From contig NZ_JAFZKX010000079.1 of the NCBI RefSeq assembly GCF_017551775.1, forward strand, positions 23,876 through 87,875: DNA of 64,000 bases. Reading direction: 5' to 3'. This DNA is from Fibrobacter sp. GTDB taxonomy: Bacteria; Fibrobacterota; Fibrobacteria; Fibrobacterales; Fibrobacteraceae. Shown piece by piece: positions 25,491 to 36,928 of the stretch. Position 1 is the stretch's first letter; each line of letters begins with the position of its first letter. Under the pieces are notes generated by a model. The model was not told where the DNA came from, ran no database searches, and saw only the letters and a list, made by a program, of their open reading frames with translations. The translations under genes were made by a program, and so were the position numbers.

Positions 25491-26783
25491 ATGTTGGATT
25501 TTAATGTTTTTTACCGTTTGGCTGCTGCGATAGGCATTGGTCTTATCATAGGTATGCAGCGCGAGCACACGTATTCCGACCAGAAGGATAGGCATCCGGC
25601 CGGTGTTCGCTCGTTTACGCTTGTGGGCCTTGCCGGCGCCATGACGGCTATGCTTTCGGACCAGATGGGCGGAGTCGCTCCTTTCGTGACGGGTTTCATT
25701 GTAATCGGTCTGTTGCTGGTTGCGTCGCACATTTCTTTTGCCATCGCGCACAAGCCGCAGGAAGGCCGCCCCGCTGTCGGGAGTGACGGCGTTACGACGA
25801 GTGTCGCGGTGATAGTGGTGTACCTGCTGGGTGCGCTTTCGATGTATGGCCGGCTTCTGGAATCGTGCGTCGTGGTGGTGGTGATGCTCTGGGTGCTTTC
25901 GGCTAAGGAACAACTGCATGCCTTTGCGCAGAAACTTTCGAAAGAAGACATTCTTGCGACGGTGAAGTTCGCGGTGATTTCCGCGTTGATATTGCCCTTC
26001 TTGCCGAACCAGGCTTATGGCCCGCCCGGGCTGGAAGTCCTGAATCCGCATACGATATGGCTTTTCGTGGTGTTTATTTCGGGCATCGGCTTTGTGGGCT
26101 ACGTGCTGATAAAACTTGTGGGGCCGGGCAAGGGAATTTGGCTTACCGGCCTTTTGGGCGGGCTTGCCAGCAGTACCGCCCTCACGCTCAACCTGGCGGG
26201 CCGCAGTCGCGAGAACGAGGACTACGCCTCGGACTTTACGCTCGGGATTGTGCTCAGTTGGGCGGTGATGTATGTGCGCCTTTATCTTATCTGCATTTTC
26301 CTGAGTGGAGCTCTTGCTAAACCTCTATTGCTGCCGCTCTTGCTTCCGGTCGTGCCGGCGCTCGGTTACGCGCTGTTCCTGAAGTTGAGAGAGTTTGGCG
26401 ACCATCGGCAGAAATCCGCGGACTTCACGAACCCATTCAAGCTTTTGCCCGCCATCAAGTTCGGCGCGGTGTTCACTGGCGTAATGTTTGTCGCGAATGC
26501 GGCGCGCGTTTACCTGGGTTCGGGGGCGCTTCTTGCGTGCAGCTTCTTGGGCGGTGCCGCCGAGATGGATGCGGTCGCGTTCTCCGTCATCGACATGAAC
26601 CTGAAATCGGGCCTCGGCGTGCGTGAACTTGTGCTTGCGCTCCTGTTTGCAAGCCTTGCGAATACGCTTACCAAGGGGGCCCTGGTGTGCTTCCTCGGTG
26701 CAAAGTCTATGCGCCGCCCGATAATTCCGGCGGTCGTGCTGATTTGCGCTGTGACTGGTGCCCTTATCGGGTATTACATTTAG
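25491..26783 (+). CDS. MgtC-type/DUF4010 integral membrane protein
   Basis: The 430-aa protein has about ten to twelve membrane helices. The N-terminal third is the MgtC/SapB-like part (IGLIIGMQREHTYSD, the Arg-Glu motif, and RSFTLVGLAGAM). The remainder is a DUF4010-like permease region (GLLGGLASSTALTLNLAGRS, LGGAAEMDAVAFSVIDM). The transported or sensed substrate of this family is unknown; MgtC homologues are linked to magnesium stress and ATP synthase control. It stands alone between a terminator and guaB. Confidence 0.8.
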   Translation: MLDFNVFYRLAAAIGIGLIIGMQREHTYSDQKDRHPAGVRSFTLVGLAGAMTAMLSDQMGGVAPFVTGFIVIGLLLVASHISFAIAHKPQEGRPAVGSDGVTTSVAVIVVYLLGALSMYGRLLESCVVVVVMLWVLSAKEQLHAFAQKLSKEDILATVKFAVISALILPFLPNQAYGPPGLEVLNPHTIWLFVVFISGIGFVGYVLIKLVGPGKGIWLTGLLGGLASSTALTLNLAGRSRENEDYASDFTLGIVLSWAVMYVRLYLICIFLSGALAKPLLLPLLLPVVPALGYALFLKLREFGDHRQKSADFTNPFKLLPAIKFGAVFTGVMFVANAARVYLGSGALLACSFLGGAAEMDAVAFSVIDMNLKSGLGVRELVLALLFASLANTLTKGALVCFLGAKSMRRPIIPAVVLICAVTGALIGYYI

Positions 26784-26829
26784 GAAAAAACATTTTTTTT
26801 CTGCTTTTCTAGTAACTAGTAACTACTGA

Positions 26830-28332
<1,503 letters not shown>

Positions 28333-28382
28333 GGTCCCTGAGCTTGCCGAAGGGCCGCAAGTAGAATCCTTGTAAAGAAAAG

Positions 28383-28406
28383 CCCGCGATTCAAGTCGCG
28401 GGTTTT
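28383..28406 (+). terminator. Intrinsic terminator after guaB
   Basis: CCCGCGA and TCGCGGG pair around TTCAAG, followed by Ts. Confidence 0.9.
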
Positions 28407-28463
28407 CTTGTGGGGTGTTTTTACAGGGAACGTTTGGAACGTGAAATATTAAAAGGAGATTAT

Positions 28464-29186
28464 ATGAAGATTGTTAATTTATTTGCAATATCCGTTGTTA
28501 CATTTTTCTTGATGAATTTTGCCGGTTGTTCTGCCAACCGCCAGTTCCTTGATTCGACGTGGACGCAGAAACCGGCGAAGATGAAGATTCTTTTTACGAA
28601 GCCTACCGTTTTGGTTGGAGATGAAAAGATCAATACACCGGAACCGGCTTTGGATTATTTTTGGAGGAATAACGGAGATCCCGAGATACCCGCATCGATG
28701 GAAGCAATTTCGGACTGGTTCAAGGTTAAGGTCGACAATGTAATGCAGTTCAATTCGAATGTCCCGAGCGTGGTGGAGAAGGTTTCGAAAAAGAAAATCT
28801 CACGTGATACCGAGAATATGGATGGGGTCGAGGTCAATATTCCCAAGGTGGAATCGATGTCAGATAGCTTTGATGTTTATTTGATTCTAGACGAGATTCA
28901 GATGAAGGTTTCGAAGGTTGTAAACACGATGACTGTGGGGCCTACCGTAAATCCGGCTACCGGCATGCCTGGGGCTGGAAGCTATCTGACGTTCAAGGGC
29001 GAATCTACTAGAATTGATGCGAATTATGTCATTTATGATGTGAAGACAGGAAAACGCCTAGCATACGGGCACCTAGAAGACGATATGTACCATGAAGATG
29101 TTGCCGCTGAAACGGGTTGGTACGATAACGTTCGTGATTTGATGCTGAAAATACTGGTCCAGACTCCGGTAACCCGGTTCAAGTAA
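28464..29186 (+). CDS. Predicted lipoprotein
   Basis: The 240-aa protein has a lipoprotein signal with the lipobox FAGC (Cys about 22). The mature part is mixed alpha/beta; the block DVYLILDEIQMKVSKVVNT and the segment YVIYDVKTGKRLAYGHLEDD suggest a periplasmic or outer-membrane-associated domain, but I recognise no family. The start is ATG 28464, preceded by AAAAGGAG; an in-frame upstream ATG at 28410 lacks a site and would bury the signal peptide. It sits between two terminators and is thus monocistronic. Confidence 0.75.
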   Translation: MKIVNLFAISVVTFFLMNFAGCSANRQFLDSTWTQKPAKMKILFTKPTVLVGDEKINTPEPALDYFWRNNGDPEIPASMEAISDWFKVKVDNVMQFNSNVPSVVEKVSKKKISRDTENMDGVEVNIPKVESMSDSFDVYLILDEIQMKVSKVVNTMTVGPTVNPATGMPGAGSYLTFKGESTRIDANYVIYDVKTGKRLAYGHLEDDMYHEDVAAETGWYDNVRDLMLKILVQTPVTRFK

Positions 29187-29190
29187 ATTG

Positions 29191-29220
29191 AAAAGGCCTG
29201 TCCATGTGGACGGGCCTTTT
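29191..29220 (+). terminator. Bidirectional terminator between convergent lipoprotein genes
   Basis: AAAAGGCCTGTCC pairs with GGACGGGCCTTTT around ATGT, serving the plus gene at 28464 and the minus gene at 29240. Confidence 0.88.
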
Positions 29221-29239
29221 GCGTAAGTTTTATGTGCGT

Positions 29240-29473
29240 TTAGAAGTCCCAGCAATCTTCGTACAGGGGCGTACTGAGGATGCCGAGGGAATCGGCTTCT
29301 TTGGCTTTTTCTTCGGCGACGGCCTTGTCCAGGTCGCATTTCCTTTGATTGGGAGCATCTGTTGTCTTGTAGCAATATGCGGGCTTTACGCAGGCTTTCT
29401 GCGAGCCGCCTCCGTCACAGCCTATTAGGCAGAAAGCTGCGGCTAAAAAAACGATAGAAAGAATCTTGTCCAT
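29240..29473 (-). CDS. Small Cys-containing lipoprotein
   Basis: The 77-aa product starts with a lipoprotein signal and the lipobox LIGC (Cys about 19). A short mature part contains four further Cys (KACVKPAYC, RKC, EDC), which could form two disulfides. The start at 29473 is chosen because AAGGAGG lies 6 nt before it; the ATG two codons earlier is directly against the ribosome binding site. No family is recognised. Confidence 0.65.
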   Translation of the reverse strand: MDKILSIVFLAAAFCLIGCDGGGSQKACVKPAYCYKTTDAPNQRKCDLDKAVAEEKAKEADSLGILSTPLYEDCWDF

Positions 29474-29546
29474 GAACATCCTCCTTTTTTCCTATAATCT
29501 ATAATTATTAAGGGATAAAGCAATACTTTGGACAAAAAAAATTTTC

Positions 29547-29552
29547 TACATT
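29547..29552 (+). promoter_or_regulatory. Putative -10 element (TACATT) for a leaderless mRNA
   Basis: TACATT ends 7 nt before ATG 29560, with no Shine-Dalgarno sequence; the nearer ATG 29557 would leave only 4 nt. The same TACATT with 7-nt spacing precedes 54998. Confidence 0.4.
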
Positions 29553-29559
29553 GTGTATG

Positions 29560-31920
29560 ATGTTTAAGTTTTTGACAAAATGGCTTTTTCTTCCGGCGCT
29601 GATAGCCTTGTTTGCGTCTTGCGCCGATGACGAAGAAGGTACTGAGTTCCTGTTCAACCGCGAGGTCATGGAATTGAGCGTCATTCGCGGTTGTGCCGAC
29701 CAAAATGATACTTCTGCTTGTTATCGCGTGCGTTTCAGCCTGCCTATCAAGAAGGATGACTTGGCCTGTATCCGTGTATGGCTCGATACCACAGTGGTGG
29801 ACGATACCTCGAAGGCAGTTTCTTCGAAGCAGATAGACAATTCGACGATGTGTCTCGAGTACGATGAGGAGTCGAACAAGCAGGCAGACACGTTAGACCT
29901 TACCAAGGAAGTCAAGGAGTTCCTCGACAAGGATTATGACAGTCTCCAGGTTGCGTTCTTCTGTGAATATTCCGATGACGGAGATCCGGGTGCAGTTCAG
30001 CGCGTATTCCTGCATTTTAAGGACGACCTGCCGCCTTCGAGCGTGAACATTCCCGATCCCATCACGTGGACTGACGGGGCCGAATTCGAATGGCACCGTT
30101 CAACTGACCAGACTGATTTTTACAAACCCGCTGAACTTTCCGGAATTATTTTCGGCTACAACGTCGTCATCTATGCGGAAGACAGCGAGGAAGACTTGAG
30201 CAATATCAAGGTTATCCTGACTACGCCGGAAGGTGTCGATTCTACGGGTAAAAAGCTTTACCATCGCCACGCTCGTATAAGGTCTGACAAGGATTCCGTG
30301 TGGCTTGATTCTGTACCGCGGAGCGAAAAGAAGAAGAACGTATTGCGCATCGCCGTACTCGACGGCAAGGGGTTCGATTTTGATAACGATTCCTTGAACC
30401 GTTACAGCATGGTTATACGTGGACTTCACCCGATGTCGGTGTACACGATTGGCATTGCCGCTTGGGATGCCGTCGGAAACAAGTCGTGCACTGAGTGCCT
30501 TTCGGAACCGAAGAACAACAAGCGCTTCGATACGACTGATTCTGTCGCACCTGTCATGGCCACAAAGCTTTACTTTGTCGAGGACACGCTGTTCCCGGGA
30601 ATGGCCCGCCTCGACAGCAACAACAGGCTCCGCATCTTTTGGAACATAAGCGTGGATCCGTTCGTGGTCGACCATCCGATTAAGTCCGATACGGTGCTCC
30701 TCGTCCCGGATACGTGCAAATTCTCCCTGTGCTACGATACGGTCGCCACCTACGTGATTGAGCATTACGATGAGAATGCGAAGGAATGGAAAAAGTTCGA
30801 TTATGTTATTGGGGATTCTGCGCGTTACGGGAAAAAGTACGAACTCCAGAAAGGAGTCATGACGGAGACGACGAGAGCCGTGACTAGGGATGGCTCGGCT
30901 ACGGGACTTTTCGTTACGGATACAGTCCGTTGGGTTTCTCCGGGCGATACGATTATTTTCCGCATCCGTTCTAGGGACAAGTCCGGCTATTACTCGACCG
31001 CGTTGATCGATACGGTTCGCGTGTCGCCCGGTTCTGCTGCCGCCGATTTGGAATGCCCCGAAGGCTTTGTTCCCGTGTCGCTGAACGATACCACGAAGTT
31101 CTGCATGGAACGTTACGAGCACAGGAACGATTCCGGAGAATTTGTCTATAACGTGCTCCATTCCGAAGCTGTAGCCGCTTGTGAGGCTGTATCTGCTTCT
31201 GGATTCAAGGTGAGCCTTTGCAAGGAACGCGACTGGGAACTCGTCTGCCTTTCGGGCGGAACGCTTTCGAACGGCGTGCTTGTCGAAGAGTCCGTGAATT
31301 CAGCCAAGTCGCTGTTCAGCTACTGCAACGTCGGGACGAACGATTCCGCTTCTGCTGCGGATATTTCCAAGCGCGATTACCGTTGCACGAATACGATGGG
31401 TGTGAAGGACCTGCCTGGCCAGTATCAGGAATGGGTTATCGGCAAGTCCGAAGATACGGTGGCCGTGGTGAAGGGGTCTAGCTACAAGGTGTTCAGCGGG
31501 CTCGACCGCGAATCGCTCATGCTTTGTACGAACCGCTCGTATCCGTACTTTACGCGTCCTGGTTACACGACGGATTCCGTCTTTATTTACCGCGAAGGAG
31601 CGAAGGTCGATACCGCCTTTAAAGCCGATACCTCGCGTACGCTCTACAAGGTCTTGACCAAGAAGGATTTCAAGGACAGCTTGCAGTTCTTCGAAGTTCA
31701 GGATGCTTCGGGCAATACCATCGGCGAGGATTATGCGCTCTATTCCGAATATAAGAAGGGTGGAGACGAATGGCTCGATACGCTTTCGAACGGGCTTGTC
31801 TACGTGCCGAGTGAAGTCAAGGTCGTGTTCCTCACGGGAAGCAAGGTGGCATACCGCGGCGCTACGGCGTTCTACAAGTCGCCGGCAATATCGTTCCGCT
31901 GCTGCGCTTACCCTGAGTAA
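29560..31920 (+). CDS. Large lipoprotein with C-terminal FGE/sulfatase-modifying-like region
   Basis: The 786-aa product has a lipoprotein signal with the lipobox FASC (Cys about 20), then several hundred residues of beta-rich, Asp-rich sequence resembling Ig- or fibronectin-like modules (DKSGYYSTALIDTVRVS). The C-terminal third has elements of the formylglycine-generating-enzyme fold: ECPEGFVPV, KFCMERYEH, SLCKERDWELVCLSGG and LPGQYQEWV. Fe- or Cu-binding catalytic Cys cannot be confirmed, so the domain may be structural. The start is ambiguous between 29557 and 29560; I prefer 29560 from the promoter spacing. It is probably a surface lipoprotein of unknown role. Confidence 0.65.
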   Translation: MFKFLTKWLFLPALIALFASCADDEEGTEFLFNREVMELSVIRGCADQNDTSACYRVRFSLPIKKDDLACIRVWLDTTVVDDTSKAVSSKQIDNSTMCLEYDEESNKQADTLDLTKEVKEFLDKDYDSLQVAFFCEYSDDGDPGAVQRVFLHFKDDLPPSSVNIPDPITWTDGAEFEWHRSTDQTDFYKPAELSGIIFGYNVVIYAEDSEEDLSNIKVILTTPEGVDSTGKKLYHRHARIRSDKDSVWLDSVPRSEKKKNVLRIAVLDGKGFDFDNDSLNRYSMVIRGLHPMSVYTIGIAAWDAVGNKSCTECLSEPKNNKRFDTTDSVAPVMATKLYFVEDTLFPGMARLDSNNRLRIFWNISVDPFVVDHPIKSDTVLLVPDTCKFSLCYDTVATYVIEHYDENAKEWKKFDYVIGDSARYGKKYELQKGVMTETTRAVTRDGSATGLFVTDTVRWVSPGDTIIFRIRSRDKSGYYSTALIDTVRVSPGSAAADLECPEGFVPVSLNDTTKFCMERYEHRNDSGEFVYNVLHSEAVAACEAVSASGFKVSLCKERDWELVCLSGGTLSNGVLVEESVNSAKSLFSYCNVGTNDSASAADISKRDYRCTNTMGVKDLPGQYQEWVIGKSEDTVAVVKGSSYKVFSGLDRESLMLCTNRSYPYFTRPGYTTDSVFIYREGAKVDTAFKADTSRTLYKVLTKKDFKDSLQFFEVQDASGNTIGEDYALYSEYKKGGDEWLDTLSNGLVYVPSEVKVVFLTGSKVAYRGATAFYKSPAISFRCCAYPE

Positions 31921-31985
31921 AGCGCTTACGGCGCAGTTCAAACCGTTTAAACCGGAGTTGCTAGGTACTAGTAACTAAAACCAAA

Positions 31986-32777
31986 ATGCTTGATACCAGA
32001 AATTTTTTGTCTGTCGCCGAAACGCTTGCCAAGCAAGCGGGCGACCTCTGTCTTGAAATCCAGAACGATCTGGGCGAGGTGCATTACAAGTCCAAGAAGG
32101 ATGTGGTGACCCGCGCCGACATTGCGAGCGAAAAACTCATTGTGGAAGGCATCCGCAAGGCTTTTCCGGAACATTCCATCCGTACCGAGGAAGCGGGAAT
32201 TATCGAGGGTTCCGACCCGCGGTTCCGCTGGATAATCGACCCGGTGGACGGGACCGTGAACTTCAGCCGCGGGATTCCGCTGTGGGGCATCTCCATCGCG
32301 CTCCATTTCGAGGGAAAGCCCCTGGTGGCGGCGATCAACCTGCCGAAGCTCGGGGAACTCTATACGGCGGCCCGCGGGCTTGGCGCCTTCATGAACGGGA
32401 AGGCGATACATGTGAGTTCCGAATCGGAGTCCGTGCACGCCATCGTCTCGAACGGAGACTTCAATGTGGGCGATGCCGAGAAAATCAATGCGCAGAATTC
32501 GCGCAATTTTGCCCGTGAGGCGGTCGCCTTCGAGCGGGTCAAGTGCCTGGGTTCGGCCGTAATCGAGGGCTGTTTTACCGCCTGCGGGCGCATAGACTGC
32601 TTTGTGATGACGATGAGCTACCCGTGGGATATCGCCGCCATAGCCCTGATGGTGGAGGAGGCGGGCGGGAAGGCTACCCGCATAGACGGCGCCCCCCTGC
32701 AGTTCGTGGATGCGGAACAGGCCGTTTTCAGCAACGGCACGCTTCATGACACCTTGATTGGAACGCTTTCCATGTAA
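31986..32777 (+). CDS. Inositol monophosphatase family protein
   Basis: The 263-aa enzyme has the Mg-dependent phosphatase motifs of the IMPase/FBPase/CysQ superfamily: DVVTRADIASE, the Glu pair in RTEEAGI, the metal site IDPVDGTVNF and the C-terminal WDIAAIALMVEEAGG. These hydrolyse inositol-1-phosphate or related sugar phosphates; the exact substrate cannot be set from sequence (SuhB-like, or histidinol phosphatase-like). It lies just after an ACTAGTAACT repeat (31967) and has no obvious ribosome binding site. Confidence 0.88.
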   Translation: MLDTRNFLSVAETLAKQAGDLCLEIQNDLGEVHYKSKKDVVTRADIASEKLIVEGIRKAFPEHSIRTEEAGIIEGSDPRFRWIIDPVDGTVNFSRGIPLWGISIALHFEGKPLVAAINLPKLGELYTAARGLGAFMNGKAIHVSSESESVHAIVSNGDFNVGDAEKINAQNSRNFAREAVAFERVKCLGSAVIEGCFTACGRIDCFVMTMSYPWDIAAIALMVEEAGGKATRIDGAPLQFVDAEQAVFSNGTLHDTLIGTLSM

Positions 32778-32858
32778 ATATTCTTTTCGTGTGCAAACGC
32801 GATAAAAGATTTTATATTGTTCCGCGGTGGGATTGTGTGCAAACACACGGAGGTGTTC

Positions 32859-34628
32859 ATGAATTTTAAAAAGAGTTTGATTGCCGCGGTTTCGCTGCTG
32901 AGTGTCGTCCCTATGGCCTCTTTTGCGGCCCTTAGCGAGGACGACTTTGTCGAAGCGGCATGGATGACGACCCGTTTTTTTGGTGCACAGCGTTCCGGCC
33001 AGGGCCCCAACTGGGTTCTGGATGGCACCAAGCACACGACTAGCTTTACGAAGGACAGCTACAACGGCAAGGATGTTTCCGGTGGCTGGTTCGACTGCGG
33101 CGACCACGTGATGTACGGGCAGTCCCAGGGGTACGCCTCTTACATTTTGGCGCTGGGCTATGCCGAATTCCGACAGGGCTTTTACGACCTCTATACCGGT
33201 GACTACACCGACTACAAGGAAAGCAATGACTACACCCGAAAGGGCGGCAAGCCCAACGGTGTGCGTGACTTGCTCGAAGAACTCCGCTACGAGGCTGATT
33301 TCTGGGCGAAGGCAGCCATCAGCAGTTCCGCGTTTGTCACGGTGAAGGGTGACGGCAATTCCGACCACAAGAAGTGGGTTACGGCGGGCATGATGAGCAC
33401 GCTCGGTTCGGGCGATGGCGGCGAGCCTCGTTCTATTACCGGCAATGCGAACGACGCTTTTACTCCGGGCATGGCTTCGGCAATGCTTGCCGTGATGGCT
33501 CGTGTCGATCCTGATTCTGCGAACAGGAAGAAGTACCTGGAAGCGGCCAAGACGGCCTATGCTTACGCCAAGTCGCACAAGGGCGTGACGACCTCCGGCG
33601 GCTTCTACGAATCCACCTGGTGGGACGGCCGCTGGAAGGATGGTCCGTTCCTTGCCGCTCTCGAACTTTACCGTACGACGAAGGACAATACCTACAAGAC
33701 CGAAGCGGATGAATGGTATTTCGACCTTCAGTTTGTTTCGGGCAGCTATACGCGTCTCAACTATTCCAACGCGGTCCCGCTCTCCGTGGTGATGGCGGAA
33801 GGCGTTTTCCAGTGGGCACCTTCGTCGGGTTCTTTCTACGATGCGGAACAGTTCCTGGACAACATCTACAAGAAAAAGGTCAAGGACGATGTCTTCATGG
33901 GAGAAACCGGTGGCAGCGCATCTTTCTCCGTGCGTTCTCCGGCGGGTGGCGCTTTCCTCTATGCGCTTCTCTCGAAGTTCTACGATGATTCCAAGTTCGA
34001 CAAAATTATCGAGAAGAACGTCGCTTACCTGCTCGGCGACAACAGCAACAAGAAGTCCTATGTGGTGGGCTTTACCCGCAATGGCGCAAGCGCCCCGAAG
34101 TCTCCGCACCACCGCGGTTACTATGCCAACGAAGATCCGGGCCGCGAAGTCGATTCCGGATTGCAGCCGCCCGAGAAGAACAAGCTGCTCGGTGGCCTGA
34201 TTGCCGGTGATTTCAACAGCGGCAGCCACAGCGGGACGGTCTCGAACTGGCAGGTGAACGAAGTCTGCGTCGACATGAATGCTCCGCTCGTAGGTGCGCT
34301 CGGCTACATCTTGAGCAAGAAGGCTCCGGTGACGATGGAAGGCGAGGAAGAGGAAGAAGAAGAGGAACCGGAGGATTCGCTTGATGTCGTCCGTCCTGTG
34401 CTGGCGGCTACGGGCCTCAAGCTTTTCCAGAATGGCTCGACGGTCACGCTTTCCGACATGAACGGCGGCAACTTCGACGTGCGCGTCTTCGACCTCAGCG
34501 GCAAGACGGTCCAGAGCTTTGCGGGTGCCCGCGGCTCGCTCTCCTTTACGCTTCCCTCCAGGGGCGTATTCCAGATCCGCGTGTCCACCCAGAAGAACAG
34601 CCGCATGTTCCTGGTGAAATCCCTGTAA
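32859..34628 (+). CDS. Secreted GH9 cellulase with C-terminal sorting-type domain
   Basis: The 589-aa protein has a Sec signal (cleavage after ASFA, about residue 26) and a GH9 catalytic domain to about residue 490. The family motif GGWFDCGDHVMYGQ holds the two Asp (about 79 and 82) of the catalytic base site. SPHHRGYY is the conserved His/Arg motif and NEVCVDMNAPLVGALG contains the acid Glu. A run of eight Glu forms an unusual acidic linker at about residue 500. The last 70 residues (FDVRVFDLSGKTVQSF, GVFQIRVSTQKNSR, FLVKSL) match the style of type IX secretion C-terminal sorting domains. GH9 enzymes cleave cellulose beta-1,4 bonds. A ribosome binding site (GGAGG) fixes ATG 32859. Confidence 0.92.
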   Translation: MNFKKSLIAAVSLLSVVPMASFAALSEDDFVEAAWMTTRFFGAQRSGQGPNWVLDGTKHTTSFTKDSYNGKDVSGGWFDCGDHVMYGQSQGYASYILALGYAEFRQGFYDLYTGDYTDYKESNDYTRKGGKPNGVRDLLEELRYEADFWAKAAISSSAFVTVKGDGNSDHKKWVTAGMMSTLGSGDGGEPRSITGNANDAFTPGMASAMLAVMARVDPDSANRKKYLEAAKTAYAYAKSHKGVTTSGGFYESTWWDGRWKDGPFLAALELYRTTKDNTYKTEADEWYFDLQFVSGSYTRLNYSNAVPLSVVMAEGVFQWAPSSGSFYDAEQFLDNIYKKKVKDDVFMGETGGSASFSVRSPAGGAFLYALLSKFYDDSKFDKIIEKNVAYLLGDNSNKKSYVVGFTRNGASAPKSPHHRGYYANEDPGREVDSGLQPPEKNKLLGGLIAGDFNSGSHSGTVSNWQVNEVCVDMNAPLVGALGYILSKKAPVTMEGEEEEEEEEPEDSLDVVRPVLAATGLKLFQNGSTVTLSDMNGGNFDVRVFDLSGKTVQSFAGARGSLSFTLPSRGVFQIRVSTQKNSRMFLVKSL

Positions 34629-34694
34629 TTGACCGGCATTGGCATGCTGAACTGGCATGCCGCCCCTGCCGTCATGCTGACTTTAAAAAAGAAA

Positions 34695-34719
34695 GCCCTG
34701 ACTTGCGTCAGGGCATTTC
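34695..34719. terminator. Bidirectional terminator between the GH9 and carboxyltransferase genes
   Basis: GCCCTGAC (34695-34702) pairs with GTCAGGGC (34707-34714), with A-rich sequence on the left and Ts on the right, between convergent genes. Confidence 0.85.
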
Positions 34720-34740
34720 TCGTTAGTCGCTAACCACAGA

Positions 34741-36285
<1,545 letters not shown>

Positions 36286-36550
36286 GGTAGTCATCCTTTG
36301 TTGTTTACGTCCTTGTTCATTTTTTGTAAAAAAAGATGAACGTTTTAAATACCGTGCAAATGTAGAAAAATTCTAGGATTGTCAAAACTTATTTGCATGT
36401 TTCAAAAAAAATATATAGGTGCCCTTCTGGATACGTATGTGCACTTAGTCTTTAAAATGTGCTTTTTATCCGAATTTCCCATTTTCGCCAGTTGTAAAAC
36501 GTATTTTTTTACTATCTTTCAGCCGAAAATTTATTCAAAAAGAGGAAACT

Positions 36551-36796
36551 ATGACTAACGAAGAAGTTAAATCCAAGCTCAAGTCTTTCTTTATGTCCGA
36601 CCTCGGCGTTGATGGCGACGTGCTCCAGTACGACACTGCCCTTTTCGGTGATGAAATCGGTCTCGATTCTGTGGACTCCCTCGAAATCATCTCCTTCGTG
36701 GACTCCACCTTCGGTGTCTCCATGACGGGTGTTGCCAAGGAAAACTTCCAGTCCATCGATACTATCGCCGCTTACATCGAAGCTCACAAGGCTTAA
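36551..36796 (+). CDS. acpP: Acyl carrier protein
   Basis: The 81-aa acidic protein carries acyl intermediates on a 4'-phosphopantetheine arm attached to S40 in GLDSVDSLEI. Length and the four-helix layout are standard. It has an AAGAGGAA ribosome binding site. A hairpin-T-run follows 11 bp after its stop codon, and the fused ketosynthase gene lies 132 bp downstream, so it can be transcribed both alone and with the cluster. Whether it is the housekeeping ACP or one dedicated to this cluster cannot be told from one window. Confidence 0.92.
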   Translation: MTNEEVKSKLKSFFMSDLGVDGDVLQYDTALFGDEIGLDSVDSLEIISFVDSTFGVSMTGVAKENFQSIDTIAAYIEAHKA

Positions 36797-36806
36797 TTAT
36801 TGACGG

Positions 36807-36838
36807 ACGATGCCATTTTGGGCATCGTTCCTTTTTTT
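36807..36838 (+). terminator. Partial terminator between acpP and the ketosynthase gene
   Basis: ACGATGCC pairs with GGCATCGT around ATTTTG, followed by TCC and seven Ts. A second structured stretch follows (CCCGGT...ACCGGG, about 36839-36900). Read-through would set a higher ACP:ketosynthase ratio. Confidence 0.6.
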
Positions 36839-36928
36839 CCCGGTTCCCATGGCGGGCTTCAGCCGGAGGTTCGCCTGCCGGACATAAGCCATGACCGGGA
36901 ATCTCTTTTTTTGTTTTACGGAGTGTTT

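Noticed and set aside
28384..28403. Riboswitch upstream of the lipoprotein gene at 28464
   Set aside because: The only structure is the guaB terminator hairpin; no aptamer-like fold is evident between it and the start.
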